DNA of 64,000 bases from Acidilutibacter cellobiosedens (GTDB lineage: Bacteria; Bacillota; Clostridia; Tissierellales; Acidilutibacteraceae). The notes under the pieces were generated by a model. The model saw only the letters and a program-made list of their open reading frames with translations, was not told the DNA's origin and ran no database searches. Below, piece after piece: positions 1-10,037 of the stretch (positions are counted from its first letter, which is position 1; each line of letters starts with the position of its first letter). A program made the position numbers and the translations under genes. The stretch is from positions 248,001 to 312,000 of the forward strand of contig NZ_CP035282.1 in NCBI RefSeq assembly GCF_004103715.1, given 5' to 3'.

Positions 1-3000
1 AAAGCAAGAAGAATATTAATTGAAAAAATAGATAAAGATGGCTTTGATGAAACTATAGAAGAGGTTGCTTATACATGGTTTAACCGTTTTATTGCCATAA
101 GATTTATGGAAGTAAATGGATATATACCTAGCCATATAAGAGTTTTCACTTCAGAAAATAATGAGTTTGAACCTCAGATTCTGTCAGAAGCTATACATAT
201 TGATTTACCAGGGCTTGATAAGTCAAAGGTTCTAGAGCTTTATAATGCTGGTAACAAGGAAGAGGAACTTTTTAATTATTTATTTATTACTCAATGTAAT
301 GCTTTAAACGAAGTTCTTCCAGGAATGTTTCAAAAACTAAATGACTACACAGAGCTTCTTCTCCCAGATGGGCTTTTAAGAGATGATTCTGTAATAGATG
401 TAATGATAAGTGAAATACCTGAGGAAGACTGGAAAGAACAAGTTCAGATAATAGGATGGCTTTATCAGTATTATAATGAAGAAATAAAGGCTGAAGTTAT
501 TAATGTTACAAAGAGGAAGAATATTGAAAAAAAAGATATCCCAGCTGCTACACAAATATTTACTACTGATTGGGTAGTTAGATATATTGTTGATAATTCA
601 TTAGGTAAGTATTGGATTGAACGAAATCCCGGTAGTGATTTAAAAGAAAAGCTTGAATTCTTTATAGTGCCAAAGAATGGTGAGATAGAATATATTGATG
701 AAAAAATAGAGCCAAGAGATTTAAGGATACTTGACAACTGTGTTGGTTCAGGTCACTTTCCTTTATATGAATTTGATGTTCTTATGGAGATATATAAGGA
801 ATGTGGATATAGGGAAAGGGAAGCTGCTGAATATATTTTAAGAGAGAATCTATATGGTCTAGATATAGATGAGAGAGCAAGGCAACTTGCATATTTTTCA
901 CTTATGATGAAAGCACGTTCTTACAGTAGGAGAATTTTAAATAAAGGTATTGAGCCACATATATATGCAATACCTGATTCTAATAATATAGATAGAAAAT
1001 ACTTTGAAATATTTGGGAATAGCTTAGCAGTAGAAGAAAAAGAAGAAGCAAGGAAATCAATAGAAAAACTATTAGCTACTTTTAAAGATGGAAAAAACTA
1101 TGGATCCATTTTAAAAGTTGAAAAAGTTGATTTTGAGCTTTGCAGAAAATATATAGAAGATATGGATGGAGGACAGATAGATTTATTTACTTACAATTTT
1201 GACGAGTTCCAAAAGGAGATAAAGAACATTATAGACGTAACTGAAGTCATGACTATGAAATATGATATAGTAGCTACAAACCCACCATATCTGAATAGAA
1301 TGAATGGACAACTTAATGAATATGTAAATAAAAATTATAGAGATTATAAAACGGATTTATTTTCAGTATTCATGTATAGAAACTTCGATTTTTGTAAACC
1401 AAATGGATATTCAGGTTTTATGACACCCAATGTATGGATGTTTTTAAAATCATACGAGGAATTGAGAAAGTTCATTGTTGAAAACAAATCGATAGACTCA
1501 TTAATACAGATAGCAAAGGGGGCTTTTTTTCAAGAAGCAACAGTTGATGTTATCGCATTTGTTTTTAAAAATTTGACTTCAAATACTCCGGGTAAATATA
1601 TAAGGCTAGAGGAATTTAAGGGTGGTATGGAAGTTCAGAAAGAAAAAGTTCTTGAAGCAATAGAAAACCCACATTGTGGATATTTCTATGAGACAAACAC
1701 AGATAATTTTTTAAAAATCCCTGGAATGCCGATAGTTTATTGGGCAAGTGACAGTATAATCAAAGATTTTGAAGTTGGAATTTTAATGGAAGAAGTGTTA
1801 GATGTAAGGCAAGGTTTAGCAACAGCAGATAATAATAGATTTTTAAGATTATGGTATGAAGTAGAACAAGAAAAAAGTAAATTTGATTCAAAAAATGCTG
1901 AAGATTTAATTGAAAGTAAGAAAAAATGGGTTCCATATAATAAAGGTGGTCAAAGAAGACAATGGTATGGAAATTATGATTATATTGTGAACTGGGAAAA
2001 TGATGGGGTTGAAATTAAAAATTTTAAAGATAGTAAAGGTAAGTTGAGGTCACGCCCACAAAACACAGGATATTATTTTAAAGAAGCTATTACTTGGTCG
2101 GATATTACTTCAGGAAAATTTGCAATAAGATATAGAATGCCAGGAGGGATACACGATGTAAAAGGTATGTCGGCATTCTATACAGGAAAAGAAAATCTTA
2201 AATATATATTAGGATTAATGAGTACACCTATTGCAAATCATATTTTTAAAATGTTAAACCCTACAATAAGTTTGCAGGTTGGTGATTTTAAAAATTTTCC
2301 GGTTATTAAAGTTGATGCTTTGATGGAAAAAAAGGTTATGAACGTTTCGAATGAAAATATTTATCTTTCGAAACAAGATTGGGATATGCATGAGACTTCA
2401 TGGGACTTTCAAAAGTCTCCATTACTTTCAAATAAGGTGGATGGCAGAGTCGAAACTGCTTATGAGAGTTATAAAGGTGAAGTAAATGAAAGATTTGCAA
2501 AACTTAAAGAAAATGAAGAAGAATTGAATCGTATGTTTATAGAAATCTACGGACTTGAAGATGAGCTTACTCCTGAAGTATCTGATAGAGATATTACAGT
2601 AGCTAAAATCTTTGATAATAAAAAAGATATAGATGATGAAATAAAAGGTAACAAGTATGTAATGACTCGTGAAGATGTGGTGAAGAATTTCTTATCCTAC
2701 TTTATTGGTTGTGCCATGGGAAGATATTCTCTAGACGAAGAAGGTCTTGTATTTGCTGGTGGAGAGTTTGATTTATCAAAATATACTATTTTTAAAGCAG
2801 ATGGAGACGGTATTCTTCCAATAACAGATCAGGAGTATTTTGAAGATGATATTGTAGAGTTGTTTGTTAAGTTTTTAAAAATTACATTTGGAGAAGAACA
2901 CCTAAATGAAAATCTTGATTTTATAGCATCAGAGCTTAAAGGTAAGAAGAGTGATAGTAGTAGGGAAAGAATAAGAAATTATTTCTTAAATGATTTTTAT

Positions 3001-3381
3001 AAAGACCATTGCAAGATATATCAAAAGCTTCCTATCTACTGGCAATATGATTCTGGTAATAATGACGCTTGTAGGGGCTTGTTTTATCTCCATAGATACG
3101 ATAAAGATATGTTTGCAAGAATAAGAATCAAATATATTTTTGAAGTACAGGATAGGTATAAACAAGATCTTGTAAGAGTAGAAGATACTATTGCGAAATC
3201 AAGTGGAAGTAAAAAAATAGAACTTCAAAAACGTGCAGATGAACTTAAAAAGAAAATCATAGAATCGCAACAATTTGAAGAGAAAGTTCAGCATATAGCA
3301 GATTCTTATATAGAGATAGACTTGGATGATGGGGTAAAAGAAAACTATAAGATATTCAAAGATGTACTTGCGAAAATTTAG
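1..3381 (+). CDS. pglX: BREX adenine-specific DNA methyltransferase PglX (5' partial)
   Basis: PglX is the site-specific N6-adenine methyltransferase of type 1 BREX; it marks host DNA and is required for phage exclusion. The reading frame is open from base 1 (KARRILIEKIDKDGF) and runs into the first ATG at 106, so the true start is outside the window and about 1,126 residues are visible. Motif I is seen as DNCVGSGHF near residue 245 and the catalytic motif IV as NPPY near residue 424. The C-terminus has a charged coiled-coil stretch. The following genes (an inserted gene, pglZ, brxL) match type 1 BREX order, so brxA, brxB and brxC should lie just upstream. Family assignment is very secure. 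Confidence 0.95.
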   Translation, partial: KARRILIEKIDKDGFDETIEEVAYTWFNRFIAIRFMEVNGYIPSHIRVFTSENNEFEPQILSEAIHIDLPGLDKSKVLELYNAGNKEEELFNYLFITQCNALNEVLPGMFQKLNDYTELLLPDGLLRDDSVIDVMISEIPEEDWKEQVQIIGWLYQYYNEEIKAEVINVTKRKNIEKKDIPAATQIFTTDWVVRYIVDNSLGKYWIERNPGSDLKEKLEFFIVPKNGEIEYIDEKIEPRDLRILDNCVGSGHFPLYEFDVLMEIYKECGYREREAAEYILRENLYGLDIDERARQLAYFSLMMKARSYSRRILNKGIEPHIYAIPDSNNIDRKYFEIFGNSLAVEEKEEARKSIEKLLATFKDGKNYGSILKVEKVDFELCRKYIEDMDGGQIDLFTYNFDEFQKEIKNIIDVTEVMTMKYDIVATNPPYLNRMNGQLNEYVNKNYRDYKTDLFSVFMYRNFDFCKPNGYSGFMTPNVWMFLKSYEELRKFIVENKSIDSLIQIAKGAFFQEATVDVIAFVFKNLTSNTPGKYIRLEEFKGGMEVQKEKVLEAIENPHCGYFYETNTDNFLKIPGMPIVYWASDSIIKDFEVGILMEEVLDVRQGLATADNNRFLRLWYEVEQEKSKFDSKNAEDLIESKKKWVPYNKGGQRRQWYGNYDYIVNWENDGVEIKNFKDSKGKLRSRPQNTGYYFKEAITWSDITSGKFAIRYRMPGGIHDVKGMSAFYTGKENLKYILGLMSTPIANHIFKMLNPTISLQVGDFKNFPVIKVDALMEKKVMNVSNENIYLSKQDWDMHETSWDFQKSPLLSNKVDGRVETAYESYKGEVNERFAKLKENEEELNRMFIEIYGLEDELTPEVSDRDITVAKIFDNKKDIDDEIKGNKYVMTREDVVKNFLSYFIGCAMGRYSLDEEGLVFAGGEFDLSKYTIFKADGDGILPITDQEYFEDDIVELFVKFLKITFGEEHLNENLDFIASELKGKKSDSSRERIRNYFLNDFYKDHCKIYQKLPIYWQYDSGNNDACRGLFYLHRYDKDMFARIRIKYIFEVQDRYKQDLVRVEDTIAKSSGSKKIELQKRADELKKKIIESQQFEEKVQHIADSYIEIDLDDGVKENYKIFKDVLAKI

Positions 3382-3429
3382 GAAAGTGGGGTAATTAAAA
3401 CGAAAAGTTATAATGGAATAGCTGATATA

Positions 3430-4329
3430 TTGAACAATCCAGCTATGAAGATTATTGAACAGACTGAAAAAATGAATAGAATTTTTAACAGTCCTTCTAT
3501 GCAAATTATTCAGCGACAACAAAAAAGATGTGAAGATCTTATGGGATTTACTTCAGCTATAGAAAGTATGATGCAGGCACAGGAAAGAATGAAACAGATA
3601 ACAGCACCACTTGAAGGACTATATGATTTTAATAATAGAATGAATTCAATAGAATATGTTATGAATAGTATTCCTAATATAACAAATAACTTCTTGGTGG
3701 GTATTGTTAATTGCAATGAAATATTTCCTGCTTTGGATTTGTTGAAAGATGCCGAGAGGATTAAGCGATGTTTTGGGAATTCATTATTATATAAATTTAT
3801 TGAAGAAGAAATTCGAGAGATTCCCATAGATAATATACCGGAGACATTTAACAATTGTATTGATTGGGAAGGGTTTACACTATCTGATGTAGATTCAAAA
3901 AACCCAACTTTAAACAATCAAGTAGAGGAAAAATGTAACGAGAAGCATGAATATATAAAACTATTTTTAATTGTATTTTTAATGCCATTGATAGTTAATA
4001 TTCTTTCTAACACTATTTATGATAATACTATTGCTAAAAATAACAAAATTGTGTTTATAAGTACGGAAAATATTATTGAAGATTATTTTGTAGTTGAGTC
4101 TGTATTAAATAATGAAAATAGAATATTTTTTGTAGGGGATAAAGTGATTAAGCCGAGGGTAAAACCAGATTGTTCTTCTGCTGTAGTAGGAAATTTAGAA
4201 CCTGGAAGAGTTGTTTATGCAATAGAAAAAAAGAAAAAATGGATTCATATATTGTGGAAAAATGAAAAAGGTGAAGAATGTTGTGGTTGGATTCAAAACT
4301 GGAAATTGGAATATCTTATTTTAGAATAG
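3430..4329 (+). CDS. Unknown membrane protein with C-terminal SH3-like domain, inserted in BREX operon
   Basis: About 299 residues, of no family I recognise. The N-terminal 120 residues are amphipathic helices with a repeated N-x-P-x-M-x-I-I motif (NNPAMKIIEQ and NSPSMQIIQR). A single hydrophobic segment (KLFLIVFLMPLIVNIL, near residue 180) predicts one membrane span. The last 60 residues (PDCSSAVVGNLEPGRVVYAI, then WIHILW and CGWIQ) look like a bacterial SH3 fold. The start is uncertain: TTG at 3430 has no good ribosome binding site, while GGAAAGTGGGG at 3382-3392 points to an in-frame non-ATG start a few codons further upstream. It lies between pglX and pglZ on the same strand, so it is probably co-transcribed. 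It may be a BREX accessory or an independent membrane defence effector; this is inference. Confidence 0.6.
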   Translation: MNNPAMKIIEQTEKMNRIFNSPSMQIIQRQQKRCEDLMGFTSAIESMMQAQERMKQITAPLEGLYDFNNRMNSIEYVMNSIPNITNNFLVGIVNCNEIFPALDLLKDAERIKRCFGNSLLYKFIEEEIREIPIDNIPETFNNCIDWEGFTLSDVDSKNPTLNNQVEEKCNEKHEYIKLFLIVFLMPLIVNILSNTIYDNTIAKNNKIVFISTENIIEDYFVVESVLNNENRIFFVGDKVIKPRVKPDCSSAVVGNLEPGRVVYAIEKKKKWIHILWKNEKGEECCGWIQNWKLEYLILE

Positions 4330-4358
4330 AATAGCCAAAATAAAAGGAGGTGGCAAGT

Positions 4359-6953
4359 TTGGATTTAGAAGAAATTTTAAAAGATTTGCAGAAAAGATTT
4401 AAAGAACCCTATCCTGAATTTTATAATAGGAGAATTATCTTTTGGATGGATAGGGATAGAGAATTTGAAGATGAAATTGATAATCTTGAAATTCCAGATG
4501 TAAAAACAATAAAAGTGTCTGAAAACAATAAGTTCAGAGTAAAAAAACTACTATCCTTTGATGACCAGGAGTCAGACTTTCTTGTATACTGCCCTCTTAT
4601 TTTCAATGAAAAAGAAGATAATTGGATAAATGATGTTATGAGATACAGTGAGGAATTTAGGGCGGATATTGTATCTATACAGATTGACGAAATGAATTTA
4701 CCAGATAGCATTGCTATTAGAAAGTCTGTAAAAGTTTATAAGAAGTTCTTTAATGCTAAAGCAAGAAGAGAACTTATAAAGAAAAAGGCAAGTAGAATTG
4801 AAAATCCCGCACATTTAGAACTTGCTATTATGGGTGAGATTGCAGGATGTGAAATGCAGCCAGGACTTATTATCAGAGAAGTTTTGAAAGCAGGCATTGA
4901 AAATGATGAGAATGATATTTATCAGGAATTTATAAATTATGAAATAGATGAAACTTTTTGGAGAATGGTAGGACAAGGAACAGGTTATCAAAGTGAAGAA
5001 AAGAGCCTAGAAAATTTATCTATTCATATACTGCTTACTGCAGCTTCAAGAAATATAAATAAAGAAGCATTTATAGGACTTGATAATTTTATTTCCAGTC
5101 CACATGAAGCTTTTTGTTTTCAATTTGTCGAGGACTGGCTTAGAAATGCTAATGAGAAAAGGAGCCTATATGAACTTGTCCGTTATGTAGAGAAAGAAAT
5201 TCAACTTGATGAAAGACTGATGAATCTTGATATAGCTCATTTTGAGAGCAACGAAGCTTTTCCATGTGTTGATGAAATTATACTTATAAAGCTTATGACA
5301 AACATTAAAAATGACATAATAGATCCTGAAGATATTTCAGATATATGTGATAAAAGAAGAGTTGGAGCCTGGTATGAAGAATTTAATTCATACTATGAAG
5401 GCATTTATAACATGGGCAAAATGAAGGATTTCTATAATAAAAACCAAGCATCATTCCATATGACAAGTGCGAAGGAAGTTTGGAAATCCTATACAGATAA
5501 ATTTTATTTAATGGACACTTATTATAGGAAGTTTCAGAGGGCATATCAGAAAAGCCTTAGAAATTCAAATGCTAAGCTTGATGATTTATTTAAATTTACG
5601 GTAGATAGGGCTGAAGGTATATATAAGCATTGGTTCCTAGATGATCTCCTTACTAACTGGTGTAATGTTAGCGGTAGAGAGTTTGAAGAGTATGGAAAAA
5701 TTTCTGAGATTAAACAGCAGGTTGACTTCTATGACAATAATATTAAAAATGCTAAGACAAAAGTCTATGTAATTATTTCAGATGCAATGCGTTATGAGGT
5801 GGCAAAAGAGCTTTCTATAGAATTAAAACAGGATATGCAATGTAAGATAGAAATTGATGATATGTCGGGGATATTCCCTACTATTACACCTTTTGGAATG
5901 GCTGCATTGCTTCCTAATAATGGGCTTCAAACTGAAATTAGAAATAATAATCTCAAAGTTCTTATTGATGGCGAATCAACAGATATGCCTAATAGAGAAA
6001 AGGTTTTACAAAAGGCTAATAAGGACTCTAGAGTGCTTAAATATGACGATTTGATTCATATGAAGAGAGAAGAGAGAAAAGCTCAAGCAAAAGGTATGGA
6101 AGTTGTTTATGTATATCATGATCAAATAGATGCAGCCAGCCATACATCAGATTCTAGGGTTTTCTCTGCCTGTGATAAGGCTATAGATGAAATTAAGAAT
6201 CTGGTTAGAATTCTTGTGCATGAGTTTTCAGCTGTAAATATAATGATTACCTCAGATCATGGTTTCCTCTATACTTATGAAGAGTTTACTGAGGATGATA
6301 AGGTATCTAAAGAAGGCTTTGAAGGTGTTGTTGATTATGGCAGAAGGTATGCAATAATGGATGAATCTGCTAATCCAAGTTTCTTGATGCCTATAAAATT
6401 TGTTGATGAAGAATCAGGGCTTAAAGGATTTGCACCGAAACAGAATATCCGTATTAAAAAGCAAGGTGGAGGAATTAACTTTGTTCATGGAGGAATCTCA
6501 CTTCAGGAAATGGTTGTTCCACTAATTAGATACAGACATTTAAGAAATGATAATAAAGAATATCAGAGAAACAGGAGTAAATATGATGTTAAACCTGTAG
6601 AACTTAATATTCTTTCAACAGGAAGAAAAATAAGCAATATGATATTCAATCTGTCTTTCTATCAAAGTGAAATGCTTTCAGTAAATAGAGAAGCCGCGAA
6701 TTTCCTTCTTTATTTTGTTGATGAATATGGAGAAAAAGTTTCTGATGAAGTCCGTATTATAGCTGATAAGAATACTGATAATGAGCAAGATAGAGTATTT
6801 AATGTAACATTCAACTTGAAAGCTGGAAAATATGATAATAAAAAGACTTATAACCTTGTTATCTATGAAGAGTCAGGTCAGATTCTTCCAAAGAAGATTG
6901 AGTTTGTAATAGATATTCCCTTTGCCACAGGTGAATATGATTTCTTTAGTTAA
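4359..6953 (+). CDS. pglZ: BREX alkaline-phosphatase-superfamily protein PglZ
   Basis: PglZ is a core BREX protein with an alkaline-phosphatase-like fold that acts with PglX and BrxL; its substrate is not settled. About 864 residues, normal for the family. Metal-site motifs are visible: VIISDAMRYE near residue 471, DAASHTSD near residue 590 and ITSDHGFLYT near residue 631. The GTG at 4350 overlaps the Shine-Dalgarno AGGAGG (4345-4350), so the TTG at 4359, 8 bases downstream of it, is the better start. brxL follows 15 bp after the stop, indicating one operon. Confidence 0.95.
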   Translation: MDLEEILKDLQKRFKEPYPEFYNRRIIFWMDRDREFEDEIDNLEIPDVKTIKVSENNKFRVKKLLSFDDQESDFLVYCPLIFNEKEDNWINDVMRYSEEFRADIVSIQIDEMNLPDSIAIRKSVKVYKKFFNAKARRELIKKKASRIENPAHLELAIMGEIAGCEMQPGLIIREVLKAGIENDENDIYQEFINYEIDETFWRMVGQGTGYQSEEKSLENLSIHILLTAASRNINKEAFIGLDNFISSPHEAFCFQFVEDWLRNANEKRSLYELVRYVEKEIQLDERLMNLDIAHFESNEAFPCVDEIILIKLMTNIKNDIIDPEDISDICDKRRVGAWYEEFNSYYEGIYNMGKMKDFYNKNQASFHMTSAKEVWKSYTDKFYLMDTYYRKFQRAYQKSLRNSNAKLDDLFKFTVDRAEGIYKHWFLDDLLTNWCNVSGREFEEYGKISEIKQQVDFYDNNIKNAKTKVYVIISDAMRYEVAKELSIELKQDMQCKIEIDDMSGIFPTITPFGMAALLPNNGLQTEIRNNNLKVLIDGESTDMPNREKVLQKANKDSRVLKYDDLIHMKREERKAQAKGMEVVYVYHDQIDAASHTSDSRVFSACDKAIDEIKNLVRILVHEFSAVNIMITSDHGFLYTYEEFTEDDKVSKEGFEGVVDYGRRYAIMDESANPSFLMPIKFVDEESGLKGFAPKQNIRIKKQGGGINFVHGGISLQEMVVPLIRYRHLRNDNKEYQRNRSKYDVKPVELNILSTGRKISNMIFNLSFYQSEMLSVNREAANFLLYFVDEYGEKVSDEVRIIADKNTDNEQDRVFNVTFNLKAGKYDNKKTYNLVIYEESGQILPKKIEFVIDIPFATGEYDFFS

Positions 6954-6968
6954 GGGGGGTGACTAGGT

Positions 6969-9017
6969 ATGGAAGATGTAAGTTCAAGAACTGAAATAAA
7001 ACAAAAACTTAGAGAAAATTTTGATGGAAAAATAGTAGCAAAAGATTTGACTAAAAAAATCAAAGAAGGGGCTAATGTTCCCGTATATGTTCTAGAGTTT
7101 TTGCTTGGGCAGTATTGTAGTAGTGATGATGAAGAAATTATTGAAAAGGGTATAGGAACAGTTAAAAAGATTCTTTCAGATAACTTTGTTAGACCTGATG
7201 AAGCTCAGAAAATACTTTCTATTTTAAGAGAAAAAGGTAGCTTTTCCATTATAGATAAGGTAACAGTAAAACTAAACATAAGAAAAAATAGGTATGAAGC
7301 GGAGTTTTCAAACCTAGGACTTAGTGATATTCCAGTACCAGAAGAATATCCAACAAGATATGATAGGCTTCTTTGTGGTGGTATATGGTGTATGATTCAA
7401 CTTGATTATGATTATGATGAGAATGAGCAGAACAAAAATCCTATTAGCATTACAAGGCTTACACCTATTCAAATGCCACAGGTGGATATAAAAGAGCTTA
7501 AAGAAGGTAGAAGCAAATTTACAAAAGAAGAATGGATAGATGTTATGCTTCGTTCTATTGGTATGGAGCCTGATGAATTTGAAGAAAGAGAAAAATGGTT
7601 GTTGCTTACAAGATTAATTCCACTTGTGGAAAATAATTTTAATCTATGTGAATTGGGTCCCAGAAGTACAGGGAAATCTCATATTTATAAGGAGATTTCC
7701 CCTAATAGTATTCTTGTGTCTGGAGGACAGACTACTGTTGCAAATTTGTTTTACAATATGGGAAGAAAGACAATCGGTCTTGTAGGGCTTTGGGATTGTG
7801 TAGCATTTGATGAAGTTGCAGGAATAAAATTCAAAGATAATGATGGTATACAGATTATGAAAGACTATATGGCATCAGGCTCTTTTGCAAGGGGAAAAGA
7901 AGAAAAAGCCGCATCGGCTTCAATGGTATTTGTAGGTAATATTAATCAAAGTGTAGATGTACTTTTGAAAACTTCCAGCTTGTTTGATCCATTTCCAGAG
8001 GAAATGGCAATAGATACAGCTTTTCTTGATAGAATGCATTGTTATCTTCCGGGTTGGGAGATTCCTAAATTTAGACCTGAGCATTTTACAAATGATTACG
8101 GTTTTATTACTGATTATCTTGCAGAATTTATGAGGGAACTTCGCAAGGATCAGTATGGAGATAGCTTAGACAAGTATTTTAGATTAGGCAAGAATCTCAA
8201 TCAAAGAGATACTATTGCAGTTAGAAAAATGGTTAATGGATATTTGAAAATTGTATATCCACATGGTGAATTTACAAAAGATGATCTTGAAGAAATACTA
8301 TGCTTATCTCTTGAGATGAGAAGAAGAGTGAAGGAACAACTAAAGAAAATAGGTGGTATGGAATTTTATGATGTGAACTTCTCATATATAGATTTAGATA
8401 CTTTTGAGGAAAAATATGTAGGTGTTCCTGAACAGGGAGCTGATAAACTAATTCCTGATGGTATGCTAAATCCAGGACAAGTTTATACAATTGCTAGTGG
8501 AGGAAATGGAATGATTGGTTGCTATAGATTGGAGTCTCAAATGCTTCCTGGTAATGGAAAATTTGATAGAACAGGACTTGGGACTAATCGTGAATCTAAA
8601 GAAGCAAGTAATACTGCTTTTAATTATCTTAAAGCTAATGGTAATAGGATTAGTGCTTCAATAAGTACAACTACAAAAGATTATATTATAAATTATCAAG
8701 ATTTACAGGGTATAGGAATGACAGGGGAGTTGGCTCTTCCTACTCTAATTGCATTATGCTCAATTGCACTTGGAAAACCTGTTATAAGTAATTTGGCGGT
8801 GCTTGGAGAAATAAGTATCGGTGGAAGTATTATGAAGGTTACAGAAATTGCAGATAGTCTTCAAGTTGCACTTGATAGTGGAGCAAAGAAAGTTCTTATA
8901 CCTAGTACATCTTTTGTGGATTTTGGAACAGTTCCTGCAGAACTTATGAGTTCATTTCAAATAATTCCATATCAAAGTGCCGAAGATGCTGTATTTAAAG
9001 CTTTGGGGGTGGAGTGA
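6969..9017 (+). CDS. brxL: BREX AAA+ / Lon-like protein BrxL
   Basis: BrxL is the AAA+ ATPase of type 1 BREX, with a C-terminal domain related to Lon protease. 682 residues. Walker A is seen as GPRSTGKSH near residue 230, with SGGQTTVANLFYNM just after it and SGSFARGKEE further on, both typical of the family. The Lon-like part starts near residue 580 (TGELALPTLIALCSIALGK). Aligned by eye with Lon, the positions of the catalytic Ser and Lys are not Ser and Lys here, so proteolysis is doubtful. The gene is preceded by GGGGGGTGA and ends the visible BREX operon. Confidence 0.93.
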   Translation: MEDVSSRTEIKQKLRENFDGKIVAKDLTKKIKEGANVPVYVLEFLLGQYCSSDDEEIIEKGIGTVKKILSDNFVRPDEAQKILSILREKGSFSIIDKVTVKLNIRKNRYEAEFSNLGLSDIPVPEEYPTRYDRLLCGGIWCMIQLDYDYDENEQNKNPISITRLTPIQMPQVDIKELKEGRSKFTKEEWIDVMLRSIGMEPDEFEEREKWLLLTRLIPLVENNFNLCELGPRSTGKSHIYKEISPNSILVSGGQTTVANLFYNMGRKTIGLVGLWDCVAFDEVAGIKFKDNDGIQIMKDYMASGSFARGKEEKAASASMVFVGNINQSVDVLLKTSSLFDPFPEEMAIDTAFLDRMHCYLPGWEIPKFRPEHFTNDYGFITDYLAEFMRELRKDQYGDSLDKYFRLGKNLNQRDTIAVRKMVNGYLKIVYPHGEFTKDDLEEILCLSLEMRRRVKEQLKKIGGMEFYDVNFSYIDLDTFEEKYVGVPEQGADKLIPDGMLNPGQVYTIASGGNGMIGCYRLESQMLPGNGKFDRTGLGTNRESKEASNTAFNYLKANGNRISASISTTTKDYIINYQDLQGIGMTGELALPTLIALCSIALGKPVISNLAVLGEISIGGSIMKVTEIADSLQVALDSGAKKVLIPSTSFVDFGTVPAELMSSFQIIPYQSAEDAVFKALGVE

Positions 9018-9080
9018 TTTTGAATATATTAGTAATAAAACTTGTCATTATAAAATGTTGAAAGGGGTTGACTTAATTTT

Positions 9081-10037
9081 ATGATTTTTACTGAAGAACA
9101 ATTAAAAGATTATGCTAAGCCACTTAGTGAAACTGAAGAAAATCAATGTAAAAATGCTATAAGAATGGTATCAAATGCATTAAAAGATTTGGGTCTTAGT
9201 GAAAATGAAATGGAGACTATATATGGTGCTTCTACAGCATATCAAATTAGAATGAGTGGTGGTCTTAGTGGGTATGATATTAAATTGTTTTTGCAAGGTT
9301 CTTATGCAAATAATACAAATGTAAGAGGACATAGCGATGTTGACATTGCAGTAGTACAGGAGGATATATTTCGACCTGCATACAGATTAAATGTATCTGG
9401 AGCAGACTATGGATTTACAAATGCAACTCCCAGGATAAAAAGTTTTAAAGATGAAGTTGAAGATATATTAAGAAATCACTTTGGTAAAGATGTTGAAAGA
9501 AAAAATAAATCAATAAAAATTAATGGGAATTCATACAGAAAGGATACCGATAGTGTACCATCAATGAGACATAGAGACTATAGGCAAGATTATACATTTG
9601 ATAAAGAAAACTATATCGGTGGTATTTTAATAAAAGCTGATGATGGCCAAGAAATAATTAATTACCCAGAGCAGCATATAAAAAATGGTGTCGAAAAAAA
9701 TAATGCTACAAATTATTACTTTAAAAAGATGGTTAGAATTGCTAAAGAACTTAGATACCAAATGAAAGATTTAAGATATCCATATGCCCAAAAAGCAAGT
9801 TCTTTTGGTGTAGAATGTCTTTTGTGGAATGTTCCAAATGAATACTTTACCAAATACAGTACCTATCGTTACGCTTTTGATGAGATTGTTGGGTACTTAT
9901 ATGATAATAGATATTCCACTCTTAATTTTATGGAAGTTAATAATATAAAAAAATTATGTGATGATTCACCTGATAGACGAGATATTTACAAAGGGTTTAT
10001 AGAAGAGTTGAAAGGTTTTTATGAATATGAAATCTAA
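9081..10037 (+). CDS. CD-NTase (CBASS cyclic oligonucleotide synthase)
   Basis: A cGAS/DncV-like nucleotidyltransferase that would make a cyclic di- or trinucleotide on phage infection. 318 residues. The signature is clear: GSYANNTNVRGHSDVDIAV near residues 72-90 gives the GS motif and the D-x-D metal ligands, and TDSVP near residue 155 supplies the third aspartate. The next gene, overlapping its 3' end by 17 bp, is a two-helix membrane protein typical of the Cap15 effector, so this is a minimal type I CBASS operon without Cap2/Cap3 or HORMA/TRIP13. The gene has its own GAAAGGGG-type ribosome binding site at about 9060-9066. The clade and nucleotide product cannot be read from sequence alone. 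Confidence 0.88.
   Translation: MIFTEEQLKDYAKPLSETEENQCKNAIRMVSNALKDLGLSENEMETIYGASTAYQIRMSGGLSGYDIKLFLQGSYANNTNVRGHSDVDIAVVQEDIFRPAYRLNVSGADYGFTNATPRIKSFKDEVEDILRNHFGKDVERKNKSIKINGNSYRKDTDSVPSMRHRDYRQDYTFDKENYIGGILIKADDGQEIINYPEQHIKNGVEKNNATNYYFKKMVRIAKELRYQMKDLRYPYAQKASSFGVECLLWNVPNEYFTKYSTYRYAFDEIVGYLYDNRYSTLNFMEVNNIKKLCDDSPDRRDIYKGFIEELKGFYEYEI

Noticed and set aside
3510-3917. 135-codon minus-strand frame opposite the gene inserted in BREX
   Set aside because: Shadow of the plus-strand gene; no start signals and low-complexity protein.
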